From: JAENVT01 sp031412355
GTDB lineage: Bacteria; Actinomycetota; Acidimicrobiia; Acidimicrobiales; Ilumatobacteraceae
Direction of reading: 5' to 3'
Assembly (NCBI GenBank): GCA_031412355.1
Contig: JANOCR010000215.1
Coordinates: 1-13,035 of the forward strand
Length of the DNA stretch: 13,035 bases
Below, piece by piece: positions 6,875-13,035 of this stretch (within the stretch, counting starts at the first letter, position 1; the number at the start of each line of letters is the position of its first letter). The position numbers were made by a program, and so were the translations under genes. The notes beneath the pieces are model-generated. The model was not told the DNA's origin, made no database searches, and saw nothing but the letters and a program-made list of their open reading frames with translations.

Positions 6875-7985
6875 GCTGTGGCTCCGCTGAGAGCAATCGA
6901 TGCAGCTTTCGCTTCTTCTCGATCACGCAGACGTTGGGTGACCTGATAGGCAACGACGGCGGCCAGAATGATGAGGCCCTGCATGATCTGCACGATCTCG
7001 CGCGACGCCGAGCCCGTGTTCTGCAAGATGCCCGACGAGATGTCGAGGAAGGCGAAGATCAACGCCGCGACTGCTGCCCCGAACGCAGTGCTGCGGCCGA
7101 GCAAGGCGACGGCAATGCCGGCGAAGCCGAGATTCTGAATCGGGTTGGCCGGGAAGAGGCCGCTGCTCATGATCTCGGTCATGCCCACCAGTCCAGCCAC
7201 CGCGCCCGACAGGACCATCGCCAACAACACCATTCGCTTTGGCGGCACGCCGCCGGCTTGGGCGGCGAACGGGTTGCCGCCGCTGGCGCGCAGGTCGTAA
7301 CCGAATCGCGAGCGGTTCAGCAGCACGTGATACCCGATGCCGACGGCGATGGCCACGACCAGAACGCCGGTCAGCCTGCGGTCGCGTCCGATGTCGCGGG
7401 TGAAGATCTCGACGAAGCCATTGAGATCGGGGATCCGCCCCGACTTGGGTATCTCTTCAGTCCCGACGCGGGTGACGTTGCCGCCGACCGCCCCGCCGGC
7501 CTGCCACAGTTTCAGCCCGGCGACGATCAAGCCTGAGGTGGCGACAATGTTGAGCATGAGCGTGGAGATCACCTCGCTGATGCCGCGGCTGACTTTGAGC
7601 ACACCTGCAACTCCGCTGTAGGTAGCGCCGATAGTCATGCCGACCAGCAGGATCACGGCGATGTGCAGCGGTGCCGGGAGCTCGATGAGCCCACCGACGT
7701 GGGCGGCCACGAGCGCGGCCAGCAGGTACTGACCCTCGACACCGATGTTGAACAGGTTCATTCGGAAGCCGATGGCCGCAGCGATACCCGAGATGAACAG
7801 CGGCGTCGCCCGGTTGAGGATGTCGACCATGGTCTCGAGCTTGCTGGCGTGATTGACCATGTCGCCGTAGGCCTCGAGCGGGTTGCTGCCGGCGATCAAC
7901 AACACGATCGACGAGGCAACGATGGCGAAGACCAGGGCCATGAGCGGAGCGGCCGAGCCCAGCGCCACACGGCGCAGTAACGGTT

Positions 7986-7989
<4 letters not shown>
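6871..7989 (-). CDS. Nucleoside-type ABC transporter permease 1 (BPD_transp_2 family, NupP/YufP-like)
   Basis: This is a 372-residue integral membrane subunit with about 8-10 hydrophobic helices, the first at about residues 13-33. Family hallmarks are FRMNLFNIGVEGQ at 75-87, the coupling loop ASGGNPFAAQAGG at 235-247, and GFAGIAVALLG at 288-298. A polar, probably external loop runs from about 168 to 205. The ATG at 7989 overlaps the ATPase stop (ATGA), with AGGA at 7999-8002. Its own TGA overlaps the ATG of permease 2. Such chained overlaps show one translationally coupled operon producing ATPase, permease 1 and permease 2 in balance. With the BMP lipoprotein it should import nucleosides. Confidence 0.93.
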
Positions 7990-9509
<1,520 letters not shown>

Positions 9510-9531
9510 GTGCCCTCCCAGAAAACGCAGA
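9510..9531 (-). promoter_or_regulatory. Ribosome binding site deciding a TTG start for the ATPase gene
   Basis: On the minus strand a GGGAGG lies 4 nt before the TTG at 9509. No ATG or GTG lies in frame nearby that keeps the whole first beta strand of the ATPase. The site follows the T-containing tail of the upstream hairpin, so access to it could depend on RNA folding. Confidence 0.6.
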
Positions 9532-9561
9532 AGCGGGACCGGACTGTAGCCCGGTCCCGCT
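9532..9561 (-). terminator. Strong hairpin between BMP gene and ATPase gene (attenuator or partial terminator)
   Basis: AGCGGGACCGG (9532-9542) is perfectly complementary to CCGGTCCCGCT (9551-9561), giving an 11-bp GC-rich stem with an 8-nt loop. On the minus transcript it is followed by TTCTGCGTTTTC, a broken T tract. The weak T run suggests partial termination or protection from 3' decay, keeping the binding protein in excess over the transporter. Confidence 0.65.
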
Positions 9562-9564
9562 CGC

Positions 9565-9584
9565 CTGCATTACTTCAGATGCAG
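9565..9584 (-). other. Second, smaller hairpin just after the BMP stop codon
   Basis: CTGCAT (9565-9570) and ATGCAG (9579-9584) form a 6-bp stem with an 8-nt loop. It lies between the BMP stop (9601-9603) and the larger hairpin, with only 3 nt between the two structures. It may add to mRNA stabilisation of the BMP message. Confidence 0.4.
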
Positions 9585-9600
9585 TGGGTTTACAACCTGA

Positions 9601-10728
9601 TCAGGCTTGGGTCGGATCGGTCGGAACGACGATCTCGCCGCTGATGATCTGAGCCTTGAACGCCTCGAGTTGATCGGCGATGTCGTCGACGAAGCCGCCC
9701 GATGTGGAGTAGCCGACACCGTCGACCGAGAGGTCGTAGCGAGTTGCGCCGCCGGTGACGTTGCCGTCCATCGCAGCCTTGATGATCTCGAACACGGCCA
9801 CGTCGACCCGCTTGATCATCGAGGTGAGGATGTAGTCCTTCACCGCAGCGTCAGAGGTGTTGTACTGGTCGCTATCGACACCGATTGCCCACACCTTGGT
9901 GCCCTTGGCGTCGCTTGCAGCCTTGGCAGCCTCGAAGAGGCCGGCACCTGATCCACCAGCAGCGTGGTAGACCACGTCGGCGCCGCCGTCGTACATCGCC
10001 GTGGCCACGTCGCGGGCCTGGTCGGGAGCGTTGAAGCCGTCGAAGTCAGGAGCCTCGGTGAGGTACTGCGACACGATCTGGATGTCGGGGTTCACGGCCT
10101 TGGCACCGGCCATGAAACCGGCCTCGAACTTCTCGATCAGACCGCCGACGCCCTTTACGCCACCGATGAAGCCGAGCTGTCCGCTCGTGCTCTTCAGTGC
10201 CGCTGCAGCGCCGACCAGGAAGGAGCCCTGCTCCTCGGAGAACACCAGACCGGCAATGTTCGCACCGTACGGCGTCGCGCCGGTTGGGTCGGTGGTGAAG
10301 TCGAGCATGGCAGAGTCGATGACGCCGAACGTCTTGTCGGGGTTGGCCTTGCCGACAGCGGCAGCATCGGCTTCGAACAGGAAGCCGACGGCAATGACGA
10401 TGTCACTCGACTCGGCCGCGAGGTCGAGCAGCTCCTTGCGATTCGATCCGTCGTCGTTGGGCGACGCTTCAGTGAACGTGATACCGAGCTCGCTCTGGGC
10501 GCGCTCGATGCCGACTGCAGCGGAGTCGTTGAACGACTGGTCGCCACGCCCGCCGATGTCGAACACCAAACCGACCTTCGGGGCATCGGCCGATGGTGCG
10601 ACGGTGGTGGAAGCGGCCGCAGACGTGTCGCCGGTTGATGTATCGGTGTCGTCGTCGCCACAAGCTGCGACCACAAGGCCCAGCATTGCAACGGCTGCCA
10701 GCGATGTGAATCGCTTGGTATTGCGCAT
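9601..10728 (-). CDS. BMP family nucleoside-binding lipoprotein (PnrA/NupN-like)
   Basis: This 375-residue substrate-binding lipoprotein of an ABC importer is anchored outside the cytoplasmic membrane. It has a basic N-terminus, a hydrophobic core (about 8-20) and the lipobox VAAC with lipidated C23. A low-complexity Asp/Thr/Ser/Ala linker follows (about 24-48). The mature domain shows BMP-family landmarks: VGLVFDIGGRGDQSFNDSA (52-70), FGVID near 134, GFIGGVKG near 187, YHAAGGSGAG (254-263) and IGVDSDQ (282-288). Relatives such as T. pallidum PnrA and B. subtilis NupN bind purine nucleosides, so nucleoside uptake is the likely role. The ATG at 10728 has an AGGGGGAG site (10733-10740) 4 nt upstream; the frame is open to 10779, but the signal peptide starts here. 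It is the first gene of the importer operon and is divergent from the SGNH gene. Confidence 0.94.
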   Translation of the reverse strand: MRNTKRFTSLAAVAMLGLVVAACGDDDTDTSTGDTSAAASTTVAPSADAPKVGLVFDIGGRGDQSFNDSAAVGIERAQSELGITFTEASPNDDGSNRKELLDLAAESSDIVIAVGFLFEADAAAVGKANPDKTFGVIDSAMLDFTTDPTGATPYGANIAGLVFSEEQGSFLVGAAAALKSTSGQLGFIGGVKGVGGLIEKFEAGFMAGAKAVNPDIQIVSQYLTEAPDFDGFNAPDQARDVATAMYDGGADVVYHAAGGSGAGLFEAAKAASDAKGTKVWAIGVDSDQYNTSDAAVKDYILTSMIKRVDVAVFEIIKAAMDGNVTGGATRYDLSVDGVGYSTSGGFVDDIADQLEAFKAQIISGEIVVPTDPTQA

Positions 10729-10777
10729 TTTTCTCCCCCTAGGAGTGTTGTTTATCGGATTGGAATTTCCAGGAGGC

Positions 10778-10783
10778 ATCCTA
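10778..10783 (-). promoter_or_regulatory. Possible -10 box for the nucleoside importer operon
   Basis: TAGGAT on the minus strand would place the transcript start about 42 nt before the BMP ATG, giving a normal leader with a strong Shine-Dalgarno. No convincing -35 hexamer was seen. The 126-bp divergent region (10729-10854) also serves the SGNH gene and is the natural place for a nucleoside-responsive operator, but I found no clear palindrome. Confidence 0.3.
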
Positions 10784-10833
10784 CCGCCGTCGAATCACGG
10801 TCCGGAGAGCCTCGTGTCCGGGTTGGTGGGTCA

Positions 10834-10839
10834 TAGAAT
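10834..10839 (+). promoter_or_regulatory. Possible -10 box for the SGNH gene
   Basis: TAGAAT lies 15 nt before the ATG at 10855, predicting a very short leader of about 9 nt. There is no Shine-Dalgarno before the ATG and no clear -35. The box matches the TANNNT pattern seen before other first genes here, though with longer spacing. Confidence 0.4.
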
Positions 10840-10854
10840 CACCGCCGGTAGACG

Positions 10855-11805
10855 ATGTACCTCGCCCCTGTACAACCACCGCGCCAGCGCCTGCCAAGTC
10901 GTGTCTATACCGCGCGTCGCGTCGTGGCTGCGATTGCTGCCGTTGCGGTGTTGTTCCTGGTGTACTCGGTGGTTTCGGCGATATTCGTTGGGCCGGGCCA
11001 GCCGACGCAGGCCGCACCGACGGCGCCCAGCACCTCGTTGATCGTCGGTGACGGCGTCACACCACTGACGGCTGCCTCGACGTCGACTTCCACGACCGAG
11101 TTGCAACCAAAGGAAAAAAGCGTTCCATCCGCAGCGGATCCGGCGGAGTTGTACGTCGCCGGCGACAGCGATGCCGGCACGTTCGGGCCGTACCTCGAAC
11201 GGTTGCTGAAGCAGACCGGGATGGTCACCACCACGCTCGACTACAAGGTGTCGTCGGGCCTCAGCCGGCCCGACTTCTTCGACTGGCCGGCACATTTCGC
11301 TCAGCAGATTCCCGCGGTCAATCCCGACATCGTCGTGGTGACATTCGGGGGCAACGATGCCCAGGGTCTGCGCAATCTCGACAAGACGTGGGCCGTCGAG
11401 CACACTCCCGGAACCGGTAGCGACGACACCGACTGGCGCGCCGAGTACGGCCGGCGGGTCGGCGACGCAATGGACTATCTCGGCGGCGACAACCGCGCCC
11501 TGATCTGGGTCGGCATCCCAAACGACGACAACCCCGACGTGACCGCTCGCCTGCAGGTGCAGAACGAGGTCGTCATGGCCGAGGCCGCCAAGCGATCGAA
11601 CGTCGTGTTCATCGATACGTGGAAGCGGTTCTCCGGCCTCAGCGGCGGGTTCGCCGAGGTCGTGCAGGACCCGCGTGACAACGAGTTCAAAGACGTTCGG
11701 GCTGACGACGGCTTCCATCTCAACGAGACCGGCGCGGAGATCCTGGCCCTCGACATCGCCGAGGCCATCCGCACCGAGTTGCGGGTCCGCGGCGGCGCCC
11801 TCTGA
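10855..11805 (+). CDS. Membrane-anchored SGNH-hydrolase family protein (DUF459-like)
   Basis: This 316-residue protein has a basic N-terminus (1-22), one hydrophobic anchor (about 23-45), then a Pro/Ser/Thr-rich linker (about 47-95) that would place the catalytic domain outside the membrane. SGNH blocks are visible: block I GDSDAGTF with nucleophile S105, block III FGGND with N167, and block V DGFH with D285 and H288. The block-II Gly is not obvious. SGNH proteins of this kind remove or transfer acetyl or acyl groups, often on cell-envelope polysaccharides; the substrate here is unknown. No acyltransferase partner is nearby. It is divergent from the BMP gene. Its stop is only 4 bp from the stop of the convergent 203-aa gene, leaving no room for a terminator. 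Confidence 0.82.
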   Translation: MYLAPVQPPRQRLPSRVYTARRVVAAIAAVAVLFLVYSVVSAIFVGPGQPTQAAPTAPSTSLIVGDGVTPLTAASTSTSTTELQPKEKSVPSAADPAELYVAGDSDAGTFGPYLERLLKQTGMVTTTLDYKVSSGLSRPDFFDWPAHFAQQIPAVNPDIVVVTFGGNDAQGLRNLDKTWAVEHTPGTGSDDTDWRAEYGRRVGDAMDYLGGDNRALIWVGIPNDDNPDVTARLQVQNEVVMAEAAKRSNVVFIDTWKRFSGLSGGFAEVVQDPRDNEFKDVRADDGFHLNETGAEILALDIAEAIRTELRVRGGAL

Positions 11806-11809
11806 CTCG

Positions 11810-12421
11810 TTAGAGGTTGGCGTCGTCGGCGGGGCGGAACCCGAGGCGGAGGTCGCCCAAACGCACGAGGGTCGCCGAGATCCAACCGCCCAAGGCGCCG
11901 AAGTGCTCGTCGAGCAGCGTGCTGGCACCATCGGCCAAGGTCTCCTCTGCAAGTTCGTACAGGCCCTCGTAGGTCACCTCGATGGCGTATTCGGGCTCGC
12001 TGTCGATGCCGTCGATGTGGCCTATCTCGACGGTCAGGCCGGCCCGCTCCATGCGCTCGTTGCCGATCAATGGGCTGGTCTCGGGCATGGCCGGCTGCAC
12101 GACCGACGGCTCGGGCTGGGCGATCAGGCGCTGTACGCGAAACACGATCTCCATCTCGATGGCCGGCTGGCGTTCGAGCACCTCGTCGACGCACCAGCTG
12201 CGGTAGGCAGTCTGGCTCCAGCTGGGCCAGTCGAAGCTGACGTGGGCGACGACCCGTGGCGGTTGCCCTTCACCCGGCAAGCCGTACGACGTCTCCCACG
12301 AGAGATCCCCCAGCAGCACATCGACCTGGAAGTGCTCGTCGAACGCCTGGCGTTCGAGAAACGCGGACTCGAACGCGTCTCGAAGCGCACTGATCGCATC
12401 GGTGAACACGTGGTCGAGCAT
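11810..12421 (-). CDS. Conserved-looking hypothetical protein, 203 aa
   Basis: I do not recognise this protein. It is acidic and apparently soluble, with no signal peptide, membrane segment or cysteine cluster. The N-terminal 30 residues look helical. The middle has tryptophan-containing segments (FDWPSWSQ, YRSWCVDE) and a charged stretch around AIEMEIVFRVQRL. The C-terminal part ends with LGDLRLGFRP. The ATG at 12421 gives the full frame and lies 9 nt after a possible TAGCGT -10 box. It is divergent from the crotonase gene (39 bp apart) and convergent with the SGNH gene. Coding status rests on the clean full-length frame filling the gap between two good genes and protein-like composition. 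Function cannot be assigned. Confidence 0.75.
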   Translation of the reverse strand: MLDHVFTDAISALRDAFESAFLERQAFDEHFQVDVLLGDLSWETSYGLPGEGQPPRVVAHVSFDWPSWSQTAYRSWCVDEVLERQPAIEMEIVFRVQRLIAQPEPSVVQPAMPETSPLIGNERMERAGLTVEIGHIDGIDSEPEYAIEVTYEGLYELAEETLADGASTLLDEHFGALGGWISATLVRLGDLRLGFRPADDANL

Positions 12422-12430
12422 CGGCCGTCG

Positions 12431-12436
12431 ACGCTA
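12431..12436 (-). promoter_or_regulatory. Possible -10 box of the 203-aa hypothetical gene
   Basis: TAGCGT on the minus strand lies 9 nt before the ATG at 12421, slightly longer than the 6-7 nt spacing seen elsewhere here. It would give a leader of only two or three bases. No Shine-Dalgarno is present. Confidence 0.35.
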
Positions 12437-12448
12437 CTGCCCCAGGGC

Positions 12449-12454
12449 TACGGT
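12449..12454 (+). promoter_or_regulatory. Predicted -10 box of the crotonase gene (leaderless)
   Basis: TACGGT is followed by 6 nt and the ATG at 12461. No spaced Shine-Dalgarno is visible. It shares a 39-bp divergent region with the box for the hypothetical gene. Confidence 0.5.
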
Positions 12455-12460
12455 GGAACC

Positions 12461-13035
12461 ATGTCGCTCGTCGTCGTCTCCCGATCCGAAGGTGTCGCCA
12501 CGCTGACCCTCAACAATCCAGCCGAACGCAACACGCTGACCGCGGCGATGGTCGACGAGATCGTCGCGGCGATGGACGAGATCGAGAGCGACGAGTCGAT
12601 CGGCGCGATCGTGGTCACCGGTGCTGCCCCGGCCTTTTGCGCCGGAGCCAATCTGGGCAACCTGGCTGAAGCTGGGGAGACCAGCCTCGGTGCGATCTAC
12701 GAGGGGTTTCTGCGGATCGCCCGCAGTCCGCTGCCGACATTGGCAGCAGTCAACGGCGCGGCTGTTGGTGCGGGGATGAATCTCGCCCTCGGCTGCGATG
12801 TTCGTTTGGCCGCGCGCCGTGCCAAGTTCGATACGCGGTTCTTGCAGATCGGCCTGCACCCGGGGGGTGGTCACACCTGGATGCTGCGCCGCATCGCTGG
12901 GCCCCAGGTGGCGATGGCTGCGGTGCTGTTCGGCGAGGTGATGGACGGCGAGGAGGCCGCACGCGTTGGCCTGGTGCATCGCTGCGTCGACGACGATCAG
13001 CTGCTGGCCGCTGCGCAGGTGATGGCGGCCCGCGC
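12461..13035 (+). CDS. Enoyl-CoA hydratase/isomerase (crotonase) family protein, 3' partial
   Basis: The window holds 191 codons of a family usually about 250-260 long; the frame is still open at the right edge. The crotonase fold is shown by the N-terminal NNPAERNTL, the oxyanion-hole segment FCAGANL (59-65), NGAAVGAGMNLALGCDVRLA (98-117) and GLHPGGG (131-137). Family members act on acyl-CoA thioesters. Aligned to rat mitochondrial enoyl-CoA hydratase, the two catalytic glutamates fall on N107 and F127, so classical hydration is unlikely. An isomerase, another crotonase activity or a CoA-binding non-hydratase role is possible. The ATG start fits a leaderless -10. It is unrelated in function to the nucleoside genes and probably begins a new transcription unit. 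Confidence 0.9.
   Translation, partial: MSLVVVSRSEGVATLTLNNPAERNTLTAAMVDEIVAAMDEIESDESIGAIVVTGAAPAFCAGANLGNLAEAGETSLGAIYEGFLRIARSPLPTLAAVNGAAVGAGMNLALGCDVRLAARRAKFDTRFLQIGLHPGGGHTWMLRRIAGPQVAMAAVLFGEVMDGEEAARVGLVHRCVDDDQLLAAAQVMAAR

Noticed and set aside
5796..6953. Minus-strand frame of 385 codons overlapping permease 2 in another phase
   Set aside because: It is Arg/His-rich and without hydrophobic helices, typical of an out-of-frame reading of the permease gene.
10729..10854. Riboswitch or operator in the BMP/SGNH divergent region
   Set aside because: I found no purine-riboswitch-like core or clear palindrome. The leader predicted for BMP is only about 42 nt.

Overview
The window is GC-rich, gene-dense, chromosome-like DNA from an actinobacterium. 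The order phosphohexomutase (pmmB-type), upp, add matches the nucleoside-salvage neighbourhood I know from mycobacteria (deoD-pmmB-upp...add). Leaderless start sites (a TANNNT -10 box 6-7 nt before ATG) and a PHYHD1-like dioxygenase also fit an actinobacterium. A deep-branching group such as Acidimicrobiia is my guess, not something the sequence proves. I see no rRNA, tRNA, mobile element, CRISPR array or phage gene, and no gap above 300 bp.

Layout. Bases 1-1371 (+): 3' part of a PGM2/PmmB-type phosphohexomutase, cut by the window edge. Bases 4052-1422 (-): an apparent operon phyH-like dioxygenase, add (adenosine deaminase), upp (uracil phosphoribosyltransferase). Bases 4099-4473 (+): queF (preQ0 reductase), divergent from the phyH-like gene. 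Bases 4506-5585 (+): an HDAC-superfamily/acetylpolyamine-amidohydrolase-like deacetylase. Bases 10728-5600 (-): a four-gene nucleoside-type ABC importer, in the order BMP lipoprotein, double-NBD ATPase, permease 1, permease 2. Bases 10855-11805 (+): a membrane-anchored SGNH (DUF459-like) protein. Bases 12421-11810 (-): an unrecognised 203-aa protein. From 12461 (+): a crotonase-fold protein cut by the right edge.

How the genes fit together. The importer (BMP protein related to PnrA/NupN) would bring in nucleosides. Add deaminates (deoxy)adenosine to (deoxy)inosine, and Upp converts uracil to UMP. The PGM2-like mutase could convert (deoxy)ribose-1-phosphate to the 5-phosphate, linking salvage to central carbon metabolism. 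No nucleoside phosphorylase is visible, but one could lie just left of the window. The phyH-like gene is translationally coupled to add (GTGA overlap), so an uncharacterised 2-oxoglutarate oxygenase is placed inside a purine-salvage operon.

Expression logic. The genes at the head of transcription units (phyH-like, queF, deacetylase, crotonase) have no Shine-Dalgarno sequence but a TANNNT box 6-7 nt before ATG, which suggests leaderless mRNAs. Internal or coupled genes (add, the ATPase and both permeases) and the BMP gene have clear GGAG/AGGA-type ribosome sites. Two consecutive hairpins between the BMP gene and the ATPase probably set the ratio of binding protein to transporter.

I do not see a clearly new biological system. 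The best leads are the phyH-add coupling, a QueF lacking a conserved active-site His, a crotonase lacking both catalytic Glu residues, and the probable phosphopentomutase role of the 'phosphomannomutase'.
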